64,000 bases of DNA, taken from the NCBI GenBank assembly GCA_005281725.1, contig SSBO01000007.1, forward strand, positions 2,114,402 to 2,178,401. The letters run 5' to 3'. How positions within the stretch are numbered: position 1 is the stretch's first letter; each line of letters opens with the position of its first letter. This DNA is from Wuchereria bancrofti (taxonomy: Eukaryota; Nematoda; Chromadorea; Rhabditida; Onchocercidae). Under the pieces are notes generated by a model. It searched no databases and had not been told where the DNA came from. It worked only from the letters and a program-made list of their open reading frames with translations. Position numbers and translations under genes: made by a program. Shown in pieces: positions 13,382 through 26,503 of the stretch.

Positions 13382-15424
13382 GAGAATTCGTAAGGGTTAA
13401 GGAGGAACATGTGCGAGGGGTTTAATTTCCCATCCTAATGATTAATTATCGTCTCTTCCTATTGGATTCTGCTTTGTGTACCCTTCTAGATTGCTACTAC
13501 GGCACAACGGGGCAAATATATCAGGCAGGTGCCATCGTCGACTTAAACTCAAATGCTTGCTTGCCATGGGAGAATTTCTTTTTAGGCGATACAGTCATAC
13601 AAGAAACTCACAACTCCCTGCCATTTTTTTCCCGAACTTCTCTAAAAGTTGTACTATTTTTCCAGGTATTCCATCCTCCACAACTTCACATTACGCAACT
13701 GGAACATTATTTACTTCTACACCCCAACTTTCTTCATTTTATCTTCAATAACTTCCCCTTTGATCTTGCCGTGCGAATCAACGATGTTAAAAACGTATTA
13801 ATTGAATAACGCCTTCAAAACAAGAGGGAGTTTATATATATAATTTAATGCAACATTTTCACTTCACTGTCCTGCACCAAAAGCCATAATATCTGAACAA
13901 TGCGTAAGAAGAGTAATAATTCGATAGTTATAAAATTATTTTGAAATCTGAGGACTGAAGTCTGTAAGCCTTTTCTTCGTCCCTATTGCTACCATACAAC
14001 CAAACAGGAAAACATAGTTGCATGAGAGAGATTTAATACATATCGAACGAGCAGTACTAAAGCGGTAAATATCCCAGAAAATATAAGTAAGCCAAGAAGA
14101 TAGAAATAAGTTTAATTTGTTTGGAGAAAAGATACTGTTTTAACTGATAGCTTTAGTACCATTCGTTAAATAAATGAAATAATCAAGATTAACTAAGATA
14201 ACGTCCAGCCATCTTCTTTAATCGTCAATCTCTTGCATTGTAATTAAAGAAATTGACATTATTAATGAAAAGAAATATCATCCTTTAATCTGAATCTTTT
14301 AATTTTCAAATTACAATTTCCAGAAGCGTTTATTGATTCAAAAGTGTCATTATCTTGAAGCCTTCCTTGTTTAGCAATATATCAAAAGGAAACTTCGGAA
14401 AGCGAAATAATCAGAAGTAATTAAAACAATACAAAAATGTAGTTGAATTTCAACAATTCAATTCAACTAAAGATGTATGAAAAAGGCCAAATTGGAATAA
14501 AGTTTCCTTTTTTCGATAAATTAATTTGTTAAAATATAAAAGAAGTGACCCGAGAAAGAGAGTAACTAACCTAACATCTGCGACACATTGAAGAAAACAG
14601 CTGCTCTACCTTATGTCTCCCTCCTTCGGTAATAATGTACGTTATTATCTGCTATTCTATAACATCTGCAGTCTAAGCTCAAAAAATCGCACTTACGTGA
14701 AATCCATCGAATAAATTACTAAACTGTAATTTAAATTTGAATCTAATATCAACAATAATTCGAAACTTGAAAGCATTCAATTGAGTTCCATAAAATTTAG
14801 CTTCACCTAAGCTAAACAAAACTCATTTCATACTTTTTCTGTTGAATGTATCATTCATTGTTCATTGAAGATGAATGCAAAAAAAAATGTAATGCTACGA
14901 TTTGGAAGCATATGGAACACAAAATGTTCATTAAGACATTCGAAATGTTAATGATACTCTCTTAAAGTAAATCGGTTTGAAGTAACCGATGTGTATTCAA
15001 CGATATTCAAAAGATCATTGCCATCTTGTGGCATATGTAGCGTTAACTTCTTATATGTTGAACTTCAAAAAATATTATATGTGAAATGAATGAATATACT
15101 TTGCAAGTTTATACAAATTAACTGATGGTGAATCATTTTGTATCTCGAAACAGATGTTAAACTAATTGCAACTCGATGGTACTAATTAGTTGACCTAGAA
15201 GACATTTGTGATTTTACTCAAAAATAATGTAAGTCGAATGATGGCATTGAAGTAAACTAACCAGACTATGTAATATTAACACTTTTTTCAAACTAATTCA
15301 TCAAAAAGAATGGTAGAGTTTAGCACCTTAATTTTTCATACGTCAGTCGAGAATTTCTTAATCATAATTACTTCAATTCCTCCTAATTTCATCCATCCTT
15401 CTCTAATCAATTTTTTCACTTCCA

Positions 15425-15609
15425 GTCTACATGACAATGCTTCCGAGAAACTCAGTCGGCCCAGGATGAAGATTAGAATTCGTTTAAAGCAATGTATGGA
15501 CACAATTTTTAATAAAATGAAACAAGTTGGTACCAATGAAAATATTACAACTTCAGCAACAAATTCGGAGTACTTTACCCTTCCAAAAAAACCTCAAAGA
15601 GAAATTTAA
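15425..15609 (+). CDS. Doubtful terminal exon, unknown protein
   Basis: An acceptor-like TTCACTTCCAG is followed by about 61 open codons ending in TAA. The peptide is rich in Lys, Arg, Thr and Asn with few hydrophobics (for example RPRMKIRIRLKQCMD, LPKKPQREI), more protein-like than nearby frames. No upstream partner exon is recognised and overlapping frames on both strands are also open, so this may be chance or a gene remnant. No domain recognised. Confidence 0.15.
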
Positions 15610-16548
15610 GAAGTAATGAATGGATCGCCAAATAATCATTTTATGTTTATATATTCACACTGTACCATCATTTGTCATCATCTTCACCATTTCCACCATT
15701 AAATTGTGTATTTTAATCACTGATGTGTCAATGTTTACTTGTTCCATAAAAAATTCTTTATTAAAAAAGGAGAACAATTTGCTTGACGAATTCTCAATGG
15801 CACCAGCAACATCAGTTCTATTCAAGCTTAAACGATTTTGAGTCAACTCTTACGCAAGTTTTCAAACAACGAGAAAACCAACCATCCAACGAGATTTTGA
15901 AAAACAGGATCTTTAAATCCTTAATAGAACGTACAACAGTCAATCTTGTCAACATTCAGCAATCACATTTAACGTAGCATGTACATGGTACATGTAACAA
16001 ACTAAAAAAACAATTTTTGTTTAAGCATCACCGGCAAGCAACGAAAAACTTCATTAAGCAGAATATTTTTGAAATGGATCTAACAGGATGGTAAAAAGAT
16101 TTCAGCTCTTTTATTACTTTTCAAATCCTAACATAAAGATACATGTTATAACAATAAAATAAGGCAAATAAGACTAATCTGCTTTTTTTAATAGAAATTG
16201 AAGTCGTTTTTTATATTGGAATAGAATTTTTAACGTGGTAAAGTACATTGGTAGAGGTAAAATCTGTCCATTTTACAAAGATTTAGAAATTTAAGAGGCC
16301 ATAACATCAGAATAGAGATAAATTACAAATAACGGCAAAATTCTTTTTATAAAACCTACTTTCGCAGTTTAACAATCCGGAATTGCGACTGACAAAAAAC
16401 AATAACTAATCATTATAGGACTCTGACCAAAAGCAGATCGGCATACCTGCAAAACGAAAAAACTTTCAGAAGGAACTGGAAAAAACGAAAAGGGAACAGA
16501 ACTTCTAATAAGAACAAATGCGGTTCTTGAGAATTTGTTAAATACTGC

Positions 16549-16554
16549 TTTAAT
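16549..16554 (-). terminator. Candidate poly-A signal ATTAAA
   Basis: ATTAAA on the minus strand about 25 bases after the DAXX-like stop codon, a common variant of AATAAA. No canonical AATAAA is seen closer. Confidence 0.35.
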
Positions 16555-16578
16555 AATGTGATACAACAAATACCAATA

Positions 16579-16860
16579 TTAGTCCTCGATAATACAACAA
16601 TCGTCATCATCATTAACTATTTTTCCATCCAATTCCATATGGTTCTTTCCATTTTCCGAACGATCTGCATCATTCACTGAATGTGCTTCTTTGTTTTCGA
16701 TATCTTCGTTAACAAAATTTTCTAAAATCGCCTTTTCGTCACCTTCGATTATGCAGCAGTCACTGTCGTCGCTTCTCTCGCACTTTTCATGTACTCGTTC
16801 TTCGACAATGCAGCAACTGTCATCAGACTTGTTATTTTTATTCTCCGTATCTTCATTAGC
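16579..16860 (-). CDS. DAXX-like exon 8, triple SIM-like acidic tail
   Basis: Ninety-three residues and stop. Three copies of an acidic-hydrophobic-acidic motif: DDSCCIVE (CCIV at residues 303-306), SDDSDCCIIE (CCII at 322-325) and DDDDCCIIE (CCII at 375-378, two residues before the C-terminus). A short hydrophobic core flanked by Asp and phosphorylatable Ser is the pattern of SUMO-interaction motifs, but the paired cysteines are unusual. Acceptor TTCTGTAG|GCT, phase 0. Confidence 0.8.
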   Translation of the reverse strand, partial: ANEDTENKNNKSDDSCCIVEERVHEKCERSDDSDCCIIEGDEKAILENFVNEDIENKEAHSVNDADRSENGKNHMELDGKIVNDDDDCCIIED

Positions 16861-19432
16861 CTACAGAACAAGAACTACTTGATGCCGATACAAAACTATA
16901 AATTCTGAAAAAAATTAAATCTGCTTCAAGAGCTATTTGAATTAAATTAAAAGAATGTTCAATCCATATTCTCGGTGCAATTAGATGCAACAACATGATT
17001 TTACTGAAAGCTTCATATTGTATGAGATTCACCACAGTTTTCTTTCGTCTGAACAAAAGCAAAATATTGCAATGCCCTGTCTAGATCAGGTCATCGATTG
17101 CTTGAATCGCTATACATCATAAGGTTTTAAAATTCAGCAGTTTGCTTAAGGTGTCAACAAATATGAGAATAAAATTGGTAATGAATTGCATTTAAACCAT
17201 ATACAAAGAAATTTTCTGAAAGCAAAATTATACACTATTTTGAGTGTTATCCTCGCATTCCTCTCCGTCTTCCTCCTCATCAGCGGTCGGCGACATTTCA
17301 GTATCATCTATATCACCACTGCTTTCAGGTTCCGGACAATCCAGTTCGCCTCGACCACATGCTTCATGCAATTCCTATAAAACATAAACTCTATTTGAAC
17401 ACTTTCTACATAGTAAGAAATCACTATATAACAATTTTTATAAATTACTGGCATTTATTTGATTTATACCTGTTTCATTTTTAAGTCATGACTTCTTTAT
17501 ACAATACCCATCATTAAAGAAAAAATTTCTAGTACTGCATAATATAATTCACGAACGAAATATGATATAAGAATTAGCATTTTAAGCTTTATGGTTGAAG
17601 AAGTGGACACAGCCGTTTAATTAAAAATATTTTCCACATCATATAAATAACATCTGTATTCACCACCAACTTGTTTTCAAAGAATTACCATATTAGCAAT
17701 ATCCCAAGTTGGAACGTTCAATGAATGTTCTCTATCTTCTATAGCATCTATATCAGCTGACGTAGAAGGGAGATTTTCACATTCACTTGCTTGATCTGAA
17801 AAAGATGGCAGCAGTAAAACTCAACAAAGAATAAACGGGATATGGATAGAAAATTACTCGAATGCATGCTTAATGCAGTTAAGAAGCATGCAGTACAGAT
17901 GAGCTGGTACGTTGCGATAACAAGATATGAGACTAAATTAAAATATTCATTATACCTGAAACCACCCAATCAGCAAGACCCATCCGGTGATTATCTTCAA
18001 TGAATCGCTTCACCAATTTATTTACTTCGCATGCAATATTTTGAATCAACTGATCTAGAAATGAACGGTTGAAACTCAAAAAACACAAGCCAATAAACTT
18101 TTGACTATTTCTAACTGTGAAGATTCCAAACACTCACCAAATTCCAAAGGATCATCTCGAAAAAGTTGATTATTCGTTTCCTTTAATTTCTCTACCAGAA
18201 TCTTCACATCGTTCACAGTAACATGCCTGAAATTTTCAAATGAGTTAAAACGGAACAGCTTATCCTACATATTCTAAGAAAATAATTACTTCAAGCAAAC
18301 AATGATTTGATAACTTACTTGTAAGGTATTCGTACTTTACAGCCCAAAACTTCAGAGTCAGTTTCTTGATTAACATATTCAGTCAAAAGTATGTTCAAAT
18401 CTTCAACACCCGTTGAAGTTATCATTAGCTTTGGCTTCACATCCGGAAGGCTACAAAACATTTTTTTCTCAAAAAGACATAAATGTTTTGTTGCAAAAAC
18501 AAAAAATCCAAGCAATCACTCTATGTCATACAAAATAAAAAATTTTTGGAAATGTTGGCATAAATGAAATATTTCGTCTAACAAACAATTGTCAAATTCG
18601 ACGTCACTTGCATCTAAAATATTCGAATGTTGTAACTTCAATAAGGGATACAAACTTCTCCATAAATATAACAGACAAATAAAGCATAACTTACACGGTT
18701 TCGCCTGTGTCATTCACAAAAATCCCTTTCCGAACCAAATACTTATGAATGCGTAAATGCTTCTGTGTGAGTTTTAGCAGACGTCTGTTGCAAGCTTCTT
18801 CAAACTGTTCATCGTAATCTTCACCAAAAGATACTTCACGTTTCTCCAGTTTTGTTATTGCCAATCTCAGTTGCTACAAGAACACTAATATCTCAAAGTT
18901 TAATATACTAAATATAAGAAATAACTGCCTTTCTTAGCAAAAAATTAAGAAACAAATTTGTACTTAAAAAAAGTATACAAAAGCATCACAAAAAAAAGCA
19001 CTACCTTCAACAAGTTATTTTATTTATTGTTTAGACCACTTATGCCCGTATGACTTTAGAAGATTAACATATGACGTTATCTGCCTAATCATTGAAAGTT
19101 TCCAAAATCCTCTTTTTTTTAAAAAAAAAAAAAAAAAAATGATTCTCTCTGACTTTATGCTGTTAGAAAATACATTTTTACAACAGCTGAATGGCAAACA
19201 TAAGCAACATTGCTCCACATATTTCATAGTTTCTTTACAAATGATCAAAGAAGAAGCATGAAGTATAACATCTATTCTAACCATATGCTTAATGCTATTA
19301 CACGCACTATATACATACCTTATACAATTTAACCAGCTTATCAATTTTGGAAATATCCTTGTTAAATGTTGTTTTATTCGTCTTCTTGATAGAGGGTTGA
19401 CTAGGACCGATTGAACTGATCGCTTTTTCCAT
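16579..19432 (-). CDS. DAXX-like nuclear protein, complete, 8 exons, 380 aa
   Basis: Exons, in gene order: 19432-19319, 18873-18695, 18450-18319, 18226-18138, 18054-17956, 17795-17689, 17374-17234 and 16860-16579. All phases match and the frame ends at TAA. Residues 25-95 are helical and charged (DKLVKLYKQLRLAITKLEKR, then SFGEDYDEQFEEACNRRL) and resemble the DAXX helical-bundle domain, with an LxxLExxExxF.EDYDEQ-type signature. An acidic stretch (DEEEDGEECED, near 272-282) and an acidic tail with three CCI[I/V]E motifs follow. DAXX proteins are H3.3 chaperones and transcriptional co-repressors with acidic regions and terminal SUMO-interaction motifs, so the layout agrees, though at 380 residues it is about half human DAXX. 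The genomic ATG is directly preceded by TAG GCT in frame. The gene model is firm; the DAXX identity is an inference from remembered family features. Confidence 0.85.
17956..18873 (-). CDS. DAXX-like exons 2-5, helical region
   Basis: Residues 39-205. Exon 2 is the most DAXX-like part, ending VNDTGET(V). Exons 3-5 carry amphipathic segments (IPYKHVTVNDVKILVEKL; QLIQNIACEVNKLVKRF) and end with MGLADWVVS. The helices could form the histone-binding part seen in DAXX, but no catalytic residues are expected and sequence similarity here is weak. Confidence 0.6.
19112..19139. repeat. T8A20 homopolymer block in DAXX-like intron 1
   Basis: Eight T followed by twenty A on the plus strand, inside the first intron. 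It could fold as a short hairpin and is likely length-variable. Confidence 0.9.
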
Positions 19433-22400
19433 AGCCTATTTCAAAATCGATAATATTCAAATAGGTTCAATAAAAGAACAAAGGAATCATGTTAATTCAG
19501 GAAAAATCCAAGACTATGACCTACCCGAAAGATATTCCAGTCTGCTAATGAAGCACCCGTTTTTTTAAGATATCAAAAGATTTAAATAGATATTTAATTA
19601 AGAAAAACTTAACCCATCAAAAGTTTAAGAAGATTTACGACACCTCGGAGAACCCCTTGATGTCTAAAATCAAACCACTCACAGCAAATCAATCTCAGTT
19701 TTCAGGACATAAAAGTAAAGAAGCAAGAATAAAGAAGATTTCACAGTTGTCGTACAAAGTCATTCAAGACAGTTCTGTTCCAACCTGGAACCTTACCCGT
19801 ACCCACCCAATTCACAAGTACAACCATCTCAACCCCACCCTCCGCTTACCAAAATTTTTAATCTCTATTGCCCTCGAATCCTCGTTGCATGCAATGAACG
19901 ATGAAATTATGGGACAGTAACATCCGAGACAGTAAATATCCTGGTGGTGAGTCATCGTTCATCCAATCATTCTCGGTACTTTATTATACAATCTGGGTAC
20001 CACAAACATTACACATCACCAACATACACACACTGTCACCTATTTACTTGCAAATAATTGCTACACGGACGTCATACATTGACGCTTTGCGTATGTTTCA
20101 ACGTCACACACGTTCTCGTTCCTACTGTTAGTTTATCTCTTTCTCTTTTCTCGAGTCTTATCACTTTTTTTCGTTAACATCTCACAGCTGTCATTGCAAA
20201 ATATTTAACTGTAACGGGGAGGTATTTTTATATATTTCCCTACGATTTTGTAGTTTGATTTTTAATGATTTATTATGGGCAATTCAAAATAAAGAGATTT
20301 TGTGAGCTTCAGAAGTTAGAAGATTTGTTCTTCTTAAAAGAATAAATCCGATAGTCTGAGAATTTATTCAATTATGTCATATTTCTGGATGCCTTCTGGA
20401 ACATGAAGGAAAATGAGTCTCGTGATGACTTTATGGACAAAAACAAAAACTGACAGACATCCTTTCGGGTTGTTAATGATAACAGTTATTCGAAACTCCT
20501 CATCAGATTGATCTTAATGAATAAGAAGATCTGAAGCATGATTCCGTTGTTGGTTATATATCTATATCTCATTATATCATTATACTTCTGTTTCAAGCCA
20601 GAGAGTAGATATTTACAATTTGAAATTCTAGTACTACCCTGTTCCTACAGAAGTTTTTTCATCCCGATTTTAAATTATTCTGTAGATTTTGCTCTTGATG
20701 ACCCTTGAATTGTTATTAAATACTAGTTTGCAAGTATTCTTTGAAGTTTAGGATAAGCGCATATTTTTTTTTTTTTTAATGCTGATGGACAAAATCTCTT
20801 TTTCATTTTGATTCAGTGATTTTTCCCAGTGATGAATGAGAATTGAAATATTCCTTTAGGATGACAACAGTATTTTATTGTAAAATGTTTTCAAATTCAT
20901 TTAGAAAGTCTGATTTAAAATGTTTCAAACGAATTGAAAAGAGAGAATTAATGAGGCAGAATTGAATAAAAGGAGAGAATAGGAGGCAAATCGTTTTCTG
21001 TCGGTGATTTAATCGATGGTTGATTAACGATGGAGTTTCTTTCAAAATGTACGTACAATTTGTAATGACGCATTTCTTCACATTTTAATGCATTCTCAAA
21101 TATTTTGTTTACTTTCTAAGTTATGATCATTCATATTGGTTTGTTTACTTCTCTTTTTTCTATCTAACATGGACATCCTAGACTTTTTTGATAATACTGA
21201 AACGTAGCTGACTTTTGCGCTTCCGTACTGCACTAAATGATGAGCGATTCTTGTAAGGATGCAATATGTTGTTTTCATATTTTCAGTTATTCTTCTTTTC
21301 TTAAGCTCTGTCCTTTCATAGACAACTTATCTGAAGAAATAAATTCGCAGTTTACCATCACTCCACTGCTACTACCGGTCCTTGATATTAAAATAAACTA
21401 TTCGATTTCTTTCTAAAAAATCTTTCTTTTTCTTTCTTTTTCTTCTTTCTTTTTCTGCAATTTCTTTCTAAAAAAAAATTTTTGAACTAAAAGTTTGTTA
21501 TTCTCGACTAAATGCTCTCAGTAGGAAATAAATTGATTACAGTCATTTGTACTATAAATTCAAATTTTATAAAATGCGGTTAAGCTTGGCTTATGTTTAT
21601 TTTAATCTCTTTCAAATGTATGAGATTTGTTGGTTCCATTTCTCAATTACAATTGCTTCAAATTATTCAATCAAAACTCAATTCTGGAAGACAATTTCTT
21701 TTCGAGACTTAAAATTAAATTTGAAATTGCCTCCGGATTAACGTCTTAATCATAACAATAATTCCATTCTAAATCTATTATTCAGTGTTTTGAATTTATC
21801 AAAATCGTACTCTTACCAACCAGTTTTATGTTGACAATATTCAATATTTTTCACTTTTCTAAACTAACTGCAACTTTCCTGGTGATTTTTCCTCGAAATA
21901 CCATATCAGTCCATGATCTTTACTCTGAAAAAGAATAAAAGCTAGAAATGACACTATTCTGAATGTACAAAAAACAAATATTATAAAGATTATTAGTAAT
22001 CTGCATTGTATTTTCCACTCTTATTTAGCGTAATGGTAAAAATACCTTTATTTTGCTAATCAAAGGTTGAACAGTAAAAAATTACGGACTTCAGCAGTTC
22101 AAATTAAAGACAATTTGTGAGCGAGTTTGTCGAATATAATGTTTAAATTCTGATAGTATTGCCTCTCATTTTCATGACTCCTTATGGTTTTTACCGCCAT
22201 CACCGTTGCTTAATTTTAATCAACTTAACAGCTCACCTTCTCAACATATAAAATTATGCGCTTTATGATAAATAGTTGAAATCATTTCAAAAGATTAACA
22301 AAAATTCTCATTGATATATTATCCACTAAACTGATTTGCATTCTACTCACTACACTCTCACTTTTCACCAAATGTAATGGAGACGTAAATTTCTTGTCTT

Positions 22401-25400
22401 TTATGAAAATCGAATTCAGAAGATGTATAAATTCTTCTGATCATTAAAAGTGCCCTTTATTTATTTTGGTTTAAGAAAGTATTTTATATTTCTATTTTAG
22501 TTTAAGAAAGTTTGTAAAATTCCGTTTAAAATTAGCAATTAAAATGATTCAAATTCACATCTAACCATTGGGATGGACACATTTATAAGAAAATTCAGTG
22601 TAAACGAATTATGACAGCAACATATCTATCATTTATTCTCACTTTAAGCAAATATTCACCAGGGAGGCCGGAGGAGTTAAATCCGTTTTTGCTCGGTCTT
22701 GAGGTTCTTTGTCATACAAACCGATTGACGTACATTCTCATGTGATGCTAACAACTAGCTGCGCTTTCGATCACCACAGATAGATCAGATCTGTACGACA
22801 TTCTATGGATCACTGAGCCCAGATTTTTACTACTATCCACTCCTGCTCATATCTTCCCATTTTAATGTAAAAATTTTATTTTTCAATTTCTTTCTTTTTA
22901 ATAATTTGAAAAGTTGTATAGATATTGTTATATTTTCTTTTATTTCTGTTTTATTTTTAATTTTCTTGTAGAAATAATTTCTGAATATGTCATCTATCTG
23001 ACCCTTCATTTATTTTATGTGTCCAAATATTTGGTTTAAGTCATTCTTTTGACAATTTTTATAACTTACTTTGCTTTTGGGAATATTGTATGCTGTACAA
23101 AATCATAACAAATATAATTCAGGAAGTATCATTGGATTTACCAGAAGGTTAAAGGACATCTTTGATAATTGACAATGCGCTAATCTACCTACCAGATCTG
23201 AGTAACCTTTCCTTTAATATTGTAGTCATATCTGTGCTTGCAGTTTTCTTCGAACATGTCGACATGTATGACTATCAATATGACCATGAAATAAATGACC
23301 ATCAATGATCAAATATAAATTTCATAAAACTACGTTCATAATTTAAAAAGTATTTGTACTTCATGAGTCGTTTGCCTGAATCAGTATGGAATTATGACTG
23401 TTGGGAATATGACTTATAGCCGAATCAGTGTGGAATTATTATAACTTACATACCATGCAATGATCATTTTCTTTAGATTTGCTAAATTACTAGAAATTTT
23501 GGAAATTTGTCAGACCTTAATTCGACATGAAAGGATGTGTTGATTGTACACATTCACTTTCGATTTTCACCTTTATTTAAGATGGCAACAAAAGATAAAA
23601 ATGAAGTGAAGAAAAAAAGAAAGTGAAGTATTTGTTAATGAGAGAAAAGGAAAGTTCTTTTGTGAATTGGTCAGCAAAGTGGTTTTAAGTTCATAGCGAG
23701 CTCACTTTTCTGCGAATTCAAAATTTCGAGGGATAAACTGTCATCCATTGTTGTCCCTATCTGCTAAAAACATATTTTAAAAAATGGCCGCAAGCTCTAT
23801 AAGATCTTCAAATCCTGTTTCGCTGAAGATTTGGTTCATGTGGTTATGATCTTTTTATTTCGGGTTGGAAATTTCTCTTTTTTTAGAGATCATTCGTCAT
23901 ATTTTAATGTTTTAATTGGTAATAGAGACTACTGGTGATATATTGTTTTACTGAAGAAATCTGGTGAAAATCTGAATGATGGAAGGTTGATAGCATCTCA
24001 CAAAGAAATAATATTTCCACTAGTCCAACAATAGACAGTTAATTTCTACTTAGGCGATTGTTGCTTGGCTTCTATTCTATCCGGCGCTTATACTTTCAAT
24101 CTGTAACTTTCATTGCAGTCATTCAGAATACACTATTGAACCTAACCTAAGTGTAAAACATCACATATCACTTTTTCAGCTAATTAGCATGATTATCAAG
24201 CTAAGCACTCATTTAAGCATACAAACTTTGATATGAGGTTGGCAACTTTAAAATAAAGGTGAACTTTCTAAATGTTAATCAAACAGATAATGATTATTCA
24301 GGTCAAATCCTCAGCCATTTTCTGGAAGATTTATTACGAAGGAAATGGAAATAATAGATGGAACGAGACGCTTGAAAATCGCTATCACAAACTTACATGG
24401 CAATTACGATCCCATAAAATGGGTGAGCCCATCAAAACTAGCCTTTTTGAAATGAAATCACAGCACGCATCCCCTTTTTCTACCCTTCCCTTCCCTCGAA
24501 CTCTTCCTCTTCTCACAGTCGCACACCTCATCCTCTTCATTCTATCCTGATTACATCTGCTCTATGACAAATTTGTTATGAATCACCGTAACAGAAAAAA
24601 AAAACGAATCCATATTACAACAGCATCAATGCCGTCATTGGATCCCTCTAAAATTCCAGAAGATTTTTGTTTGGTCGATCTTTCTGTATTTATTTATGGC
24701 AATGGTTGTTTCACTTATTTTACAATTAAAAGTATCTTATCTGATATTACTCAAAATACCAAATGAGAATGCTTCGGGGTGTTTATTCCTGTCTCTAACT
24801 TTACAAGTAGCCGAAAGTTTCAGAGGTAATGATTGTTATCGACATTATTCCTCCTTCTAAACTTCACTAGTTCGATTAACTAACTATCGGGGTAAAACGA
24901 CAGGTGTCACTTCTCCATGTTTATGATATGATGACGTTGTTTTGGCGGAGATCATAAAATCGATGACACTAATTTAAATTGTATTAAGAGTGCAAAAAAA
25001 TGCATCAATTTCAAAAAAAAAGAAAAAAATTAGACAAATGAAATAATCAAATTTTAGAATTCCAAAATTTTGATATATGATTGACTAATCAATCATTCAG
25101 CAATTGACTGTGCTATAAGATAAAGAATGTCTGAACGATGTCTTTTTGCAGTTTTAATTTTAACTAATATTTTACAGCAATTTAGAATTAGTTAACATAG
25201 CTAATTAGTAAACTAACCATATTTGAGTTATTTTAACTCCTCACAGTATATTTAATGTTTGTTTTTAAAACAGCTGTTTTCTTCTCTTCTTTTCATTTTG
25301 TTTTAAATATAATAATTGTGAAAGACGAAATAATCGATGATACTAATGATTTTCCTTGAAAATAGTAACTCTGAGATGACTTTTTTCAAAAAATTGTGGG

Positions 25401-26323
25401 ACAGCAATTATGATAATTGTATCGTAATTTATTGATCGCCTCGTCATTTTATAACCTCAGTTGCAGACTGATTCATTTGACATGTTCTCCTTTTTTCTAT
25501 CTGAGGATTAGACAGGTAACATCTGGACTGGTCCTTTCCGGATCAGTTCTTCCGAAATATTCTTATTACAAATTCCATTTTCCGACAGCAACAAATTTTT
25601 AACAGATTTTCAATAGCAAATTCTCAATAAATTTTCAACAGCAAAAAAGTTTATTGTGAAACTACTTCATATATTTCAAAATTTCCACATATGCACTCTC
25701 TCTGTCTATCTATTTTATGTAAGTGTATTTTAAGCTTAAGTTCAAGTTTCAGTTGTCATATTAAAAGACTAAAATCTTGGAGACTAAAATTTTCTCTGAC
25801 ACTAAAATATTTGTTATTACCGCTAATTATAATTAGTTTTTCGGCTTTCTAATTTCAAACTTACAATTTTAAGTTACTTCATCTGTTATTGTAGAAGTGC
25901 AACAAAGCCGGATGTGTTAAACAGAACAGGACACGTTTCCGGAAGCTCTCAGGAAGTTGAGAAAATATACTGATCAAAAGACTGACAATCTAACCAACTG
26001 ACGCTTTAAGCTTGCGAAGATACGTCAACGTCCACATTGTATTGTGTATTGTGACCAAAGGAAATCCTGATCACTCTGATGTCTCTCTCATTTAGGACTT
26101 CTTTTTTCTTTTTCCCCTCTCTTCTTTGCTCATAGTTTAGTTACCATTGTACTTAATTAAGGAATTCGGTGCGATGATTCATCACCCAATCACATCGGTC
26201 ACTTTTTAGAGATATTACTACAAAAGTGATTTTTGTTCTTAGTTCTTTTCTTTTTTTGTTTACTGCTAAAGAAATAATTTCGTTCGTTCTGCTAGGTTTA
26301 ATAATTGTCGAATTCACTGTACT
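19433..26323. other. Divergent intergenic region, DAXX-like and vab-10
   Basis: About 6.9 kb between two genes that point away from each other, so it must hold both promoters. A GC-richer patch with modest open frames at 19657-20131 has no splice-supported coding structure. The rest is AT-rich with no recognisable gene, element or repeat array. Confidence 0.6.
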
Positions 26324-26503
26324 TTTTTTACAGAGCTTTTATTGGGAATTATACCGATGAAAACATCTGGCGCAAAAAAAACGAAGTGAAATTGTTGCAT
26401 TCACAATTAGTTTAAAAGCAATTACTGTAAGAATCGTAATCAGTACAGCAGAGAAATTCAAAATTGTTAAAAAATTTCAAACTTTTCCAAATCTATATTT
26501 TAA
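26324..26503 (+). promoter_or_regulatory. vab-10 long-isoform 5' UTR with trans-splice acceptor candidate
   Basis: A strong acceptor (TTTTTTTACAG, AG at 26332-26333) lies 170 bases before the ATG at 26504, and an in-frame TAA sits immediately before that ATG. This fits a spliced-leader acceptor for the long isoform. Confidence 0.4.

Larger units (their letters stand above)
7206..16548. other. Intergenic region, Frizzled 5' to DAXX-like 3' end
   Basis: About 9.3 kb without a supported gene. It contains two simple-sequence arrays (8270-8323 and 8557-8650), a 23-T run (13359-13381), and a cluster of modest open frames at 15310-15980 that is listed separately. Promoter elements for the Frizzled gene are presumably at its left end, but no specific motif is recognisable. 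Confidence 0.6.

Noticed and set aside
13438..13809. Two overlapping open frames of 123 and 91 codons
   Set aside because: Phe/Leu/His-rich peptide without domain or splice context; both frames open together suggests composition, not coding.
15980..15996. Inverted repeat CATGTAC-ATG-GTACATG
   Set aside because: Seven-base arms in AT-rich intergenic DNA; too short to support a regulatory or mobile-element claim.
18516..18713. Minus-strand open frame between DAXX-like exons 2 and 3
   Set aside because: No acceptor/donor pair gives a phase-compatible exon; exon 2 joins exon 3 directly through the split Val codon.
19657..20131. Open frames upstream of the DAXX-like gene
   Set aside because: No recognisable motif, no clear splice partners; sits in the expected promoter zone.
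24272..24766. 92- and 62-codon open frames upstream of vab-10
   Set aside because: No domain, no phase-matched junction to the vab-10 leader, which has its own ATG after an in-frame stop.
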